From Arachis hypogaea (taxonomy: Eukaryota; Streptophyta; Magnoliopsida; Fabales; Fabaceae): a stretch of 64,000 bases of DNA. Within the stretch, counting starts at the first letter, position 1. The number at the start of each line of letters is the position of its first letter. A program made the translations under genes and the position numbers. Under the pieces are notes generated by a model. It was given only the letters and a program-made list of their open reading frames with translations, did not search any database and was not told the origin of the DNA. The DNA is taken from contig NC_092048.1 of the NCBI RefSeq assembly GCF_003086295.3, positions 89,570,626-89,634,625 on the forward strand, read 5' to 3'. This document shows, piece after piece, positions 33,850-44,945 of this stretch.

Positions 33850-36147
33850 TCACAGATATTCAGAGCATTGTTGGGACCTCCCAACACCAAACTTAGAGTT
33901 TGGTTGTGGCCTCCCAACACCAAACTTAGAGTTTGATTGTGGGGGCTTTGGTTGACTCTGCAGTGAGAAAAGCTTTTCATGCTTCCTCTCCATGGTTATA
34001 GAAGGAGATCCTTGAGTTTTAAACATAAGGTTGTCCTCATTCAGTTGGAGGACCAACTCTCCTCTGTCCACATCAATCACAGCTCTTGCTGTGGCTAGGA
34101 AGGGTCTTCCAAGGATGATGGATTCATCCTTATCCTTCCCAGTGTCTAGGATTATGAAATCAGCAGGGATGTAAAGGCCGTTAACCTTTACCAACACGTC
34201 CTCTACTTGTCCATAAGCCTGTTTTCTTGAGTTGTCTACCATCTCTAAAGAGATTCTGGCAGCTTGCACCTCAAAGATTCCAATTTTCTCCATTACAGAG
34301 AGTGGCATTAAGTTTATTCCTGACCCCAGGTCACACAGAGCCTTCTCAAAGGTCATGGTGCCTATGTTATAGGGAATTAGGAATTTACCAGGATCATGTT
34401 TCTTTTGAGGTAATTTCTGCCTATCTAATGCATTTAGTTCATTGGTGAGCAAGGGAGGTTCATCTTCCCAAGTCTCATTACCAAATGATTTGGCATTCAG
34501 CTTCAGGATTGTACCAAGGTACTTAGCAACTTGCTCTTCAGTAATGTCTTCATCCTCTTCAGAGGATGAATACTCATCAGGGCTCATGAAGGACAGAAGG
34601 AGGTTCAATGGAATCTCTATGGTCTCTAGATGAGCCTCAGATTCCTTTGGTTCCTCAAAGGGAAACTCCTTATTGGTCACTAAACGTCCCAGGAGGTCTT
34701 CCTCACTAGGATTCACGTCCTCCTCCTCCTCTTTGGGTTCGGCCACACCAAGTAAGGTAATGGCCTTGCACTCTCTTTTTGGATTCTCTTCTGTATTGCT
34801 TGGGAGAGTACTAGGAGGGGTTTCAGTGACTCTTTTACTCAGCTGTCCCACTTGTGCCTCCAAATTTCTAATGGAGGACCTTATTTTATTCATGAAACTT
34901 AGAGTGGCCTTAGATAGATCAGAGACTATATTTGCTAAGCTAGATAGATTCTGCTCAGAATTCTCTGTCTGTTGCTGAGTGGATGATGGAAAAGGCTTGC
35001 TATTGCTAAACTTGTTTCTTCCACCATTATTAAAGCCTTGTTGAGGCTTTTGATGATCCTTCCATGAGAAATTTGGATGATTTCTCCATGAGGGATTATA
35101 GGTGTTTCCATAGGGTTAACCCATGTAATTCACCTCTGCTATTGCAGGGTTCTCAGGATCATAAGCTTCTTCTTCAGAAGATGCCTCTATAGTACTGTTG
35201 GATGCAGCTTACAATCCATTCAGACTCTGAGAAATCATATTGACTTGCTGAGTCAATATTTTGTTCTGAGCCAATATGGCATTTAAAGTATCAATTTCAA
35301 GAACTCCTTTCCTCTGAGGCGTCCCATTACTCACAGGATTCCTTTCAGAAGTGTACATGAACTGGTTATTTGCAACCATGTCAATGAGTTCCTGAGCTTC
35401 TGCAGGCGTTTTCCTTAGGTGAATGGATCCACCTGCAGAATGGTCCAATGACATCTTTGATAATTCAGACAGACCATCATAGAATATATCCAGGATGGTC
35501 CATTCTGAAAGCATGTCAGAAGGACACTTTTTGGTCAATTGCTTATATCTCCCCCAAGCTTCATAGAGGGATTCACCTTCTTTCTGTTTGAAGGTTTGAA
35601 CATCCACTCTAAGCTTTCTAAGCTTTTAAGGAGGAAAGAACTTGGCTAAGAAAGCCGTGACCAGCTTATCCCAAGAGTTCAGGCTATCCTTAGGTTGAGA
35701 GTCCAACCATATTCTAGCTCTATCTCTTACAGCAAATGGGAAAAGCATAAGCCTGTAGACCTCGGAGTCAACCCCATTGGTCTTAACAGTATCACAGATC
35801 TGCAAAAATTCAGTTAAGAACTAAAAAGGATCTTCTGATGGAATTCCATGAAACTTGCAGTTCTGTTGCATTAGAGAAACTAATTGAGGCTTTAGCTCAA
35901 AATTGTTTGCTCCAATGGCAAGGATTGAGATGCTTCTTCCATGTAAATTGGAATTTGGTGCAGTAAAGTCACAAAGCATCTTCCTTGCATTGTTATTATT
36001 TTCGACCATGTCTCCTTCTTTTTCGAAAATTTCTGTCAGATTTTCTCCAGAGAGTTGTGCTTTAGCTTCCCTTAGCTTCCTCTTCAGAGTCCTTTCAGGT
36101 TCAGGATCAGCTTCAACAAGAACGTTCTTATCCTTGTTCCTGCTCAT
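33850..36147 (-). pseudogene. gag-pro: E2 gag-protease polyprotein
   Basis: A single frame of 766 codons from ATG 36,147 (MSRNKDKNVLVEADPEPERT) has stops at 35,821, 35,626, 35,209 and 35,116, and is open from there to 33,850. Gag: LVSLMQQNCKFHGIPSEDPF then stop, and EGESLYEAWGRYKQLTKKCP. Protease: ALCDLGSGINLMPLSV and IILGRPFLATARAVIDVDRG. The C-terminal tail has two SKFGVG repeats against three in E3. There is no pol downstream. The stop positions differ from those of E3, so both were probably open at insertion or the family tolerates them. Confidence 0.9.
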
Positions 36148-38065
36148 ATGAAAAAAAAGAAAATAGAAAAGAAAATACGGAATCCTCTATGTCACAGTAT
36201 AGAGATTCCTTATGTAAGCATAAGAAGAGAAGAATAAATGAAGGAAAAGATAAGAATCCAAACACAGAGGGGAAGAGTGGGTTCGAATTCTTGGGTAGAA
36301 GAGAAGTGTTAGTAGATGAATAAATAATTAGAAGGAGATGAGAGAGGGAAGAATTCGAAAATTAAATAAAATAAAAATGAAATATTTTTTTGTTTTTTTT
36401 TGTTTTTTTATTTAAAATTAAAGTTAAAATTCGAAAATAAGAAAAGAAATAAAATTAAAATTAAAATTTAAAATAATTAGTTAATTAAAAAGGAATTTTG
36501 AAAAAGAGGAAAGTGATTTTCAAAAATTAGAGAGAGAAAATTAGTTAGGTAGTTTTGAAAAAGATAAGAATCAAACAAAAAGATAGGATTAGTTTGAAAA
36601 AGATTTGAAAATCAATTTTGAAAAGATAAGAAGTTAGAAAATATTTTGAAATTGATTTTGAAAAAGATGTGATTGAAATTTATTTTGAAAAAGATTTGAA
36701 AAAGAAATTTAAAAAGATTTGATTTTGAAAATTAAAGTTGATTACTTGACTAACAAGAAACAAAAAGATATGATTTCAAATCTTAAAGATTGAACCTTTC
36801 TTAATAAGCAAGTAACAAACTTAAAAATTTTTGAATCAATCACATTAATTGTTAGCATTAATTTTGAAAATATGAAATGGAAATAAGAAAAAGATTTTGA
36901 AAATCAAAATTTAAAATTTTCGAAAATATGAAAGAAAAATGAAAAAGATTTGATTTTTTGAAAAAGATTTGAAAAAGATAGAATTTTTAAATTGAAAATT
37001 TAATTTGACTCATAAGAAACAATTAGATTTAAAAACTTTTTGACTAAATCAAACCAAATTTTCGAAAATTTATGAGAGAATAAGGGAAAGATATTTTTTT
37101 ATTTTTGAATTTTTAATGATGAAAGAGAAAAACAATAAAAAGACTCAACACATGAAAATTATGAATCAAAACACACAATGCATGCAAGAACACTTTGAAT
37201 GTCAAGATGAGCACCAAGAACACTTTGAATGTCAAGATGAACATCAAGAACACATTTTTGAAAATTTTTAAGAAAAGAAAAACATGACAAGACACCAAAC
37301 TTAGAAATTTTTAATTTTTAGACACTATGAATGCAAGAATGCATATGAAAAACAAGATGCAACACACAACAAGAAAATATGAAGATCAAACAAGAGGATT
37401 AATCAAGAACAACTTGAAGATCATGAAGAATGCAATGCATGAATTTTCAAAAAATGCAAGAAAGAGATAAACATGCAATTGACACCAAACTTATAAATTG
37501 ACAATGGACTCAAACAAGAAATGCAAAATTATTTTTGGTTTTATGATTTTATTAAATTTTTTTGTAATTTTTTTTGTATATTTTTCGAAAATTATTTTGA
37601 AAAAGAAAATAAGGATTTCAAAATTTCTAATGAGAATTTCAGGAATCATGCAATGTTAGCCTAAACCTCCAGTCCAGGAATTAGACATGGCTTACTAGCC
37701 AGCCAAGCTTCCATTGAAAGCACCGGTCCAAAACACTAGACATGGCCAATGGCCAGCCAAGCTTCAGCAGATACAAATCAGGCATACAACAACTGACTAG
37801 ATGAGAGTCCAAGGACTCTTGCCATGATAAGTGGAAGCCTCAGTCCAAAAATTTAGACATGGCTTGACAGCCAGCCAAGCTTCAACAGATCATGAAGAAA
37901 CTCTAGAATTCATTCTTAAAAATTCTGAAGCTATAGAATAATTTTTTTTTGAAAATTTTTTTTTTTGTATATTTTTCAAAAATTAGAAACAAAAAGCTTA
38001 AAATTAAAATAAAATTACCTAATCTGAGCAACAAGACGAACCGTCAGTTGTCCAAACTCGAACAA
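36148..38065 (-). other. E2 AT-rich leader
   Basis: Collinear with the E3 leader. Four imperfect hairpin-forming repeats around AAGCTTGGCTGGCT...AAGCCATGTCTAA lie at about 37,665-37,885, a 31-bp tandem pair (CAAGAACACTTTGAATGTCA) at about 37,188-37,252, and a long A-rich part. No gene is seen. Confidence 0.7.
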
Positions 38066-38151
38066 TCCCCGGCAACGGCGCCAAAAACTTGGTGTTGTTG
38101 CCGGAAACAAATACGAAATTGTTGTTCGTTCCCTCCCCGGCAACGGCGCCA
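38066..38151 (-). other. E2 duplicated primer-binding site
   Basis: Two perfect copies of the tRNA-Asp site (TCCCCGGCAACGGCGCCA on plus) at 38,066-38,083 and 38,134-38,151 are 68 bp apart, each followed by AAAACTTGGTG. Only the second abuts the LTR. The 50 bp between them look like an alternative LTR end (ACGAAATTGTTG on plus). Confidence 0.9.
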
Positions 38152-38157
38152 AAAACT

Positions 38158-39816
38158 TGGTGCATGAAATTGTGATCCTTAACAACGGCGCCAAAAACTT
38201 GGTGCTCGGAACGTAATTCACACACTTTGTCACAACTTCGCACAACTAACCAGCAAGTGCACTGGGTCGTCCAAGTAATAAACCTTACGTGAGTAAGGGT
38301 TGATCCCACGGAGATTGTCGGCTTGAAGCAAGCTATGGTCACCTTGTAAATCTCAGTCAGGCGGATTCAAATTGTTATAGAGTTTTAATAATTAAAAGAT
38401 AAATAAAACGTAAAATGGGATAGAGATACTTATGTAAGTCATTGGTGAGAATTTCAGATAAGCGTATAGAGGTGCTTTCGTTCCTCTTGAACCTCTGCTT
38501 TCCTGCTATCTTCATCCAATCATTCCCACTCCTTTCTATGGCAAGCTTTGTGTAGGGCATCACCGTTGTCAATGGCTACTTCCCATCCTCTCAGTGAAAA
38601 TGGTCCAAGATGTGCTGTCACCGCACGGCTATTCATCTGTTGGTTCTCGATCATACTGGAATAGAATTCAGTAATCCTTTTCCGTCTGTCACTACGCCCA
38701 GCACTCGCGAGTTTGAAGCTCGTCACAGCCATCCCTTCCCAGATCCTACTCGGAATACCACAGACAAGGTTTAGAATTTCCGGATCTCAAGAATGGCCGC
38801 CAATAGTTCTAGCCTATACCACGAAGACTCTGATCTCACGATCAAAAGGCTAAGAGATACACATTCAAGCTTGTTTGCATGTAGAACGGAAGTGTTTGTC
38901 AGGCACGCGTTCATAAGTGAGAATGATGATGAGCGTCACATAATCATCACATTCATCATGTTCTTGTGTGCGAATGAATATCTTAGAGAAGAAATAGGCT
39001 TGAATTGAATAGAAAAACAATAGTACTTTGCATTAATTCATGAGGAACAGCAGAGCTCCACACCTTAATCTATGGTGTGTAGAAACTCTACCGTTGAAAA
39101 TATATAAGAACAAGGTCCAGGCATGGCCGAATGGCCAGCCTCTAAAACGTGATCAAAGGATCAAAAGATAATCCAAAGATTTGACCCTTAACATGATAGT
39201 AAAAAGTTCTATTTATACTAAACTAGTTACTAGGGTTACAGAAATGAGTAAATGATGCAGAAATCTACTTCCGGGCCCACTTGGTGTGTGCTTGGGCTGA
39301 GCATTGAAGCTTTCACGTGTAGAGGTCTTCCTTGGAGTTAAAAGCCAGTTTGTAACCTGTTTTTGGCGTTTAACTCTGCTTTGCAACCTGTTTCTGGCGT
39401 TTAACTCCAGAATAGGGCAGAAAGCTGGCGTTGAACGCCAGTTTGCGTCATCTAAACTCGGGCAAAGTATGGACTATTATATATTGCTGAAAAGCCCTGA
39501 ATGTCTACTTTCCAACGCAATTGAGAGCACGCCATTTGGACTCTTGTAGCTCCAGAAAATCTACTTTGAGTGTAGGGAGGTCAGAATCCAACAGCATCTG
39601 CAGTCCTTCTTCAACCTCTGAATCTGATTTTTGCTCAAGTCCCTCAATTTCAGCCAGAAATTACCTGAAATCACAAAAAAATACACAAACTCATAGTAAA
39701 GTCCAGAAATGTGATTTTTATTTAAAAACTAATAAAAATATACTAAAAACTAACTAAATCATACTAAAAACTATATAAAAACAATGCCAAAAAACGTATA
39801 AATTATCCGCTCATCA
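38158..39816 (-). repeat. E2 5' LTR
   Basis: 1,659 bp. On the minus strand TGATGAGCGG at 39,816 to TGCACCA at 38,158. It contains TATAAATAGA (rc near 39,215) and palindromes GGCGTTTAAC and TGGCGTTGAACGCCAG (39,350-39,445). AACAACGGCGCC near 38,183 is a primer-site relic inside U5. Confidence 0.93.
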
Positions 39817-40129
39817 CGTGCGCGTCGCTGCTATTTTCTTCAAAACTCCATTTTGTGCGTTCCTTCCATTTTTGCATATTTCCTTTCTGTCCTCTGAGCC
39901 ATTCCTGCCCTATGAAGCCTGAAATTACTTAACACGCAGATCACGGCATCGAATGGTAATAAAGGATAATTAAAATTAATATTTTTAAGGCATAGGAAAC
40001 ATGTTTTCACATATGTCACATAATAAGGAAGGAGTTGTAAAACCATGCAATTCATATGAATAAGTGGGTGAATAATTGATAAAAATACTCAGTTGAGCAC
40101 AAGATGAATCATAAAATAGAGTTTTATCA
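39817..40129 (-). repeat. E1 5' LTR, outer part
   Basis: On the minus strand TGATAAAACTCTATTTT at 40,129 runs to GACGCGCACG at the E2 insertion (CGTGC 39,817-39,821). In the MURA frame it is read as an artificial tail of about 48 residues after VAFALVKG. Confidence 0.85.
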
Positions 40130-41628
40130 CCCTTCACAAGTGCGAATGCTACAGGAATAATATTGGAATTGCCATCCTGAGCAATCGCAACTAGCAGGGT
40201 ATCATAGTATTTGCAGTACAAGTGGGTCCCATCGACACTAACCAAAGGTTTGCAATGTCGGAAGGCCTCAATACACGGTAGGAATGTCCAAAAAAGCCAG
40301 TGGAAATAAGCTTGCTCCTCATCGACTTGGCCACCAAGTCGCACAGGACTAGTCTTCAACACTGCAACACTATCCGACATCGTCATCTGCCCACCTAGCA
40401 TCTATCGTGGCAACTCATTATATGACTCTTTCTAGTCTCCGTAAATCTGAGCCACGACCTTTTGCTTAGCCATCCAAACCCTCTTGTAAGCCAGTCTAAA
40501 ACCAAAATGGGCCTTTGAAGCATTCTGCAATGCCTTGATCGACACGACAGCACCGGCTCTAATCGTAGGCAGTATGAAAGCTGAGATCACATGGTAATCA
40601 AGCCTTATGTGATCACTGGATATCAAAGTGGCTAGACAAGTATGAGATCCACTGTACCGTTTTACCTCCCAAATACCTCTGCGCTGGCAGAGACTAATAC
40701 GAATCAACCAGGTGAATCCATTGTCGAATTTCTTACACTTCACATGGTACTTGCGGTAATCGAATTCCAACACTTTATACTCAACCCCACATCAGATGCT
40801 GTAAGTCTTCATGCTCAGTGACTGCTAACCAACCTGGAACTCAACTATTCCTCCTATATCCTGTGTGTCTCTGGCCCCAAATCCGATAGGCACGACAGGT
40901 TTCTCCTGTTGTCTCATGGCATCCAAGTCCAAAGTTGAAAAGTGCGGGGGATATTGCGGATTTCCTGAACCAGCTGCTCCACCACCCCCAGCTGGAGTAC
41001 TTTTCGCTAGCTCATGATCACCATCATCGGCAATCGTGGCGGGATCTACATCATCATCATCATCATCATCCTCATCCTCAAATACATATGCCACACCATC
41101 CGGTGCTCTACCCTGTCAGGATTTCGGAACAACATCAGGAATGCCGACCATCGCAATCGCAACATCACCGACAGGTCCAATGTCACCTACTTCTCCATCA
41201 CGAGTGCGGTAGAGATCAGCGGCAAAGGATGGGGAGACAATGAAAATTGCGTCAGGCTCCATCATAGGCAGAGATGAAGAGGCTCCAACAGGCCTTGAAC
41301 TAGAGCAGGCTGCCGTGGCTGAAGGCTGAGGATTCCGGTTAGAACCTTCTGAACTAGAGACCACATCCACAAGCTTGGCCAACGAATCGTACTTCACGTT
41401 ATCCTACAAAATGGAAATCGGAATTCTGTAGAATAACTTTCCTACCCGTTTCATGCCTTGCAGCCCCAGTTTTTGGATTATGGTATTTTGAAACTCGGTG
41501 AAACTCGTTGAAGGTCTGAGAAAAATACTAAGTAGATCCTTATCAGTAAACTTAATTCCGAAACGCATTTTTTTCTTAATTGAACCTCTATGGTGCACCA
41601 AAACTAAAAAACTCTCATCACTAGCCAT
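40130..41628 (-). pseudogene. MULE-1 MURA transposase, N-terminal half
   Basis: A single frame of 500 codons from ATG 41,628 (MASDESFLVLVHHRGSIKKK) has stops at about 41,404, 41,116, 40,825 and 40,432. Order: N-terminal PB1-like region (KLFYRIPISIL), S/P-rich linker, acidic run (EDEDDDDDDDVDPATIADD), MuDR DNA-binding domain (YHVKCKKFDNGFTWLIRISL, SHTCLATLISSDH), then the DDE domain start (FWTFLPCIEAFRHCKPLVSV, DGTHLY with the first catalytic Asp, LLVAIAQDGNSNIIPVAFAL). E1 entered right after VKG, splitting it from 8,690-9,601. It is a family typical of legumes. Confidence 0.9.
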
Positions 41629-41639
41629 TGTGAGGCTTA

Positions 41640-42020
41640 CTATGTTGAAGAATTCACATTCAACAGCTATTTATATACGTTTGCACCATAGTAACTCGAA
41701 TTAGCTATCAATTTATATATATTGCTGAAACTATAGTAAATCGACTTGCGCTTTGTCGATTTATTCATGGTCATTTCGAGTGTGGTAAATCGAATTACAC
41801 TAATTTATGCATGCATGCATAAATTGAATGAGGCTAATTTGATTTGCATGAAACCCTACTAAATCGAGTATTGATGTTTTGATTTACATAGAACTATGCT
41901 AAATCGAGTTTGCATGCTTCGATTTACATAGAAACCTCTAGGAATATGCACGTAACATTTTTCTGTTTGGGTGATTTGGGTAATTTTAAATTGGCATGGA
42001 TTTATTTAAGTTTTTTACCT
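41640..42020. repeat. MULE-1 right terminal inverted repeat with TAAATCGA motifs
   Basis: Contains TAAATCGA or TCGATTTA at least six times in both orientations, then the terminal part GTTTGGGTGATTTGGGTAA that mirrors the left end. It also holds the MURA promoter side. Confidence 0.75.
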
Positions 42021-42029
42021 TATTTTTTA

Positions 42030-42202
42030 TTCATTTACTTGTATTATATTTAAATATTGTAACTAGTAGAAAATTAAAAGATATTTACAAATGCAATATT
42101 TAATATTAATTGTATTAATATTGAAATAAACGGTTTATTAACCGTTTCTTTAATTTTCAATCAAACGGTCATATATGAGTTATGACCTTAGGCATGGAAA
42201 GG
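42030..42202. other. Flank between MULE-1 and the next LTR
   Basis: AT-rich with a near-palindrome AAACGGTTTATTAACCGTTT at about 42,129. No gene. By position it continues the copia relic interrupted at 7,154, probably its LTR (inference). Confidence 0.4.
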
Positions 42203-44019
42203 TTGTATGTAAGAACCAGAGTTTTTCACATAAAACCGTTTTAATAAAATAATTTTTAAATTTCCAGAGTAGATTCAAAATTTAGAAGTTTTAATTTGAA
42301 AATATAAAGGTGAAATCTTATTTCAATGAATTTTTCTGAGTTAGAAAATGTATCTTTTTCGAAAAGTTTTTGTAAAGTACCGGCTCTAGTCTGTCCAGTA
42401 CCGCGTATTTTGGAAACAAGATTTTGAAAGTTGATTTATTGTTTTGAAAGGATAAAAATAATTTAGAATCGAAGACCGGGCGCTAATCTTAAAGGTTTTG
42501 GCCCAAAGTGGGCCAAATGGACTAAAAATGCTAACGGGTTGGACTGGCCCCAAACCGAGCCCAAGGACCAACATATATATGCTCATTAAATGAGCATTTC
42601 AGCTCATTTTTCACCCAAAATAAGAAAGGGGCGCTGGTAAGGGGAAGAGAGGAGAGGAGGGGTTTCACTATTCACCTCCTCCTTCAAAGCTCCATAACTT
42701 TTGATCCGGAGCTTTGATTGACAAGTCGTTTGCGGCCACGCGAAGCCCATGTCAAGCTCTTCGATTCTATCTAGATTTTGTGGTGAGTATTCCTTTGTAC
42801 TCAGCCCAGTTTTCGTTTTCCCCTTTGAACTCAAAAATAGCTTTGGATTTTTGAGTTTCCTTGTGTTTTGGTTGTTTAGGAGTGATCTAGCATTGGAGTA
42901 TTATTGGATTTTATCCCTAATTTCGTTGGGTAAGGTAAGGTTTCACTAAACTCTTGTGATTGGTTGCTTTTGTGAATCCTAGGTTTGATGTTTGTATGTT
43001 ATATGATGTTAGTTTGAGCTTTGGTGCTTGTTGGAGTTGGCTTGGCTTTTTGGAAGCTTGTTTGGACTCAAAGTGGTATTTTGTGCATATTGGGAATCAG
43101 CTATAGTATGGTTTCGGTTTCGTTTATGTAATATGTAATGTTTCTGGAAACTTAGGCTAGTGGACCATAGGATAGGATTGAATGATGTTGGTGTATGCCT
43201 AATTATTTATGAAATTATGTTGTATGATGAAGAGGATTAAAGGGAATGTTGGAATGTATAATATAGGTTTATGATGCTTGTTGAAGGATATTGATGATTA
43301 TGATGTGTGATGATATAAATTGATGATGATTGTTGGTATTTAATGATTAAGAAGGTTGATGATGAATGTGTGATTTAGTGTTGTTGATGAAGGTTTGTTG
43401 ATATGGTTGATGGTTGATGATGAATGTTGATGTTGTTGGTAATTGAAGGTGAGTGTTGAGATTGTTAATAAATGATGTAGATTATGAAGTTGGGATGATG
43501 ATAAATTGATGCTTGGATTGATGAGTGTTGAAGGAGTTGATAGATTGAGATATTAAATATTGGATGTGGTATAGTTGAATAATAATGGAATTTATGAGTT
43601 TTGATGTGAATATTAGGTTGACATTAGCGTTAGTTGAGGTGGGTATTAAATGGTTTGGATGATTGAATAGTTAATATGGTTGAGAAATGTTTGGTATGGA
43701 TTCATGAGTGAATTTGGTATGGTGTTGAGTAGGCTTTTATTTGGTTTTAAGTTGAGAGTTGGTTAAAATTGAGGTTTAGAGATTTTTGGTAAAAATAGAT
43801 TTTTGGTGAATTTTGATGGATTATAACTTGAGCCTCAGTTTTCAAATTTTATTGGAATTTATTTTAAATTAAATTTCATTGAATAATGTTTAAGTGGATA
43901 TAAAGTTTGTAGGAAATAGATTTTTGTAGAGGAAGTTGTGATCATTCAAATTTTAGTGTTGAAATCTAAATTATGTGCATGCTATAGAATTTGTGATTTC
44001 TGGTATATGTGAGCTTTTG

Positions 44020-44300
44020 AACCTGTGTGCACACACAGCATTGTGCGCACGCACACACAAGGGAAGGCTTGCTGATGAGAGCTCTAGCACAACCTGTGCA
44101 CACACATAACCAACGAAGTTTTGCAACCTGTGCGGACGCACACGTTGGAAGGTGCACTCTGTTGAGGGTGTTCGCACGCCTTGTGTGGATGAACAGAGTT
44201 GAAAATTTTACTACCTGTGTGTACGCACACCTCTATGTGTACGCACACATTTGAAAACTTCCTGGGCGTGCGCACGGACACCCCTATGCATATGCACATG
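44020..44300. repeat. Alternating purine-pyrimidine palindrome cluster
   Basis: Repeated words such as TGTGTGCACACACA, TGTGCGCACGCACACA, GTGTGTACGCACACC and GTGTACGCACACAT, each within 30-60 bp of the next. Such tracts can adopt Z-DNA and are rich in CpG (inference on structure). Confidence 0.75.
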
Positions 44301-44634
44301 CCCTGTTTTTAACTATTTCACCTTCCCAGCAAGGTTGTAAACTTCCGTAACATTTGTTTAAAACCTTTTTGCCAGTTTTAATGTCTTGAATCAAGGGAGA
44401 AATAATAAAGGAATAAATAGGGGTATTGTTAGTTATGAATTTAGAGTCGGTGACCTAGGTTTGGAATGTTTGTGTAATTTCTAGTTTGATTGGTGAATGT
44501 TGAGTTGTGAAGTGTATGGTTGAAGAGATTATTGAGAAAGGAGAATGCTTATTTAAAAAGTAGAAACCAGTGATGAGATGGTTATGATGAGTTGAGGACT
44601 TGGAAAGGAATGATGAAATTATTGGACTATATAA

Positions 44635-44945
44635 GAGTGTGCGGCACCTATATTGGTGTTGCAGATTTCTCTGCTGCATGAGAAGTTGTTGTTGAGAGTG
44701 TGCGGAGCCTATATCTCCGGCATAGCAGATTTTTCTGCTTTATAAGAAGTTGTTGTTGAGAGTGTGCGGAGCCTATATCTCTGGTGTAGCAGATTTCTCT
44801 GCTGCATGAATAGTTGTTGTTTCCTTCTCTACTGCATGAAGTGTGCGGGGCCTATATTCCTGATGTAGTAGACTCCCTACTGCATGAGTGTGCAGGGCAC
44901 TATATCTCTGGTGTGGCAGAAAAGGCTACATCCAGGAGGATGTGT
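44635..44945. repeat. Tandem repeat of about 62 bp in the solo LTR
   Basis: Four to five copies of GTGTGCGGAGCCTATAT followed by GCAGATTTCTCTGCTGCATG, starting at about 44,637, 44,698, 44,761, 44,840 and 44,887. GCAGATTTCTCTGC can form a hairpin. Confidence 0.75.

Larger units (their letters stand above)
17871..39816 (-). mobile_element. E2: FIDEL/Feral-like non-autonomous LTR retrotransposon
   Basis: The 5-bp duplication CGTGC (17,866-17,870 and 39,817-39,821) flanks termini TGGTGCAC...TCATCA, which on the minus strand read TGATGAGCGG at the 5' end and TGCACCA at the 3' end. LTRs are 38,158-39,816 (1,659 bp) and, once E3 and one target copy are removed, 17,871-19,069 plus 30,162-30,621 (1,199 + 460 = 1,659 bp), exactly equal. 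Internal order on minus: duplicated primer site, AT-rich leader, gag-pro, palindromic 31-bp array, ORF2, 3' non-coding, polypurine tract. There is no RT, RNase H or integrase. The LTRs differ by roughly 4% over the first 640 bp by eye. Confidence 0.92.
9602..40129 (-). mobile_element. E1: Athila-like RT-less LTR element inserted in the MURA exon
   Basis: On the minus strand the 5' LTR starts TGATAAAACTCTATTTT at 40,129. It is interrupted by E2 (17,871-39,816) and resumes to 16,624. It is followed by a decayed tRNA-Asp primer-binding site, a P/Q/Y-rich ORF1, a GC-rich spacer, ORF2 and a 3' untranslated part. On reading through MURA, the 5-bp target GAGGG is present on the left (rc of 9,597-9,601) and as AAGGG on the right (40,130-40,134), so E1 was a genuine insertion. 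No 3' LTR is present: internal sequence (CATGCTAATGTTTA) directly abuts the duplication. No RT, RNase H or integrase is seen. Confidence 0.8.
7164..42020 (-). mobile_element. MULE-1: Mutator-like element split by nested retrotransposons
   Basis: A perfect 9-bp target duplication TATTTTTTA (7,155-7,163 and 42,021-42,029) flanks related inverted termini: GGGTAAG at the left and, read inward, AGGTAAA at the right. Deeper in the termini are matching words ATCACCCAAACA and TTACGTGCAT. Removing the E1 insertion leaves about 4.3 kb. That core encodes a MURA transposase on the minus strand and a plant mobile domain protein on the plus strand, converging near 8,695. Strand is given for the transposase. 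Both genes are broken, so the element is dead. Confidence 0.9.

Noticed and set aside
40935..41277. Histidine- or isoleucine-rich ORFs on plus
   Set aside because: They are the antisense of the poly-Asp linker of MURA.
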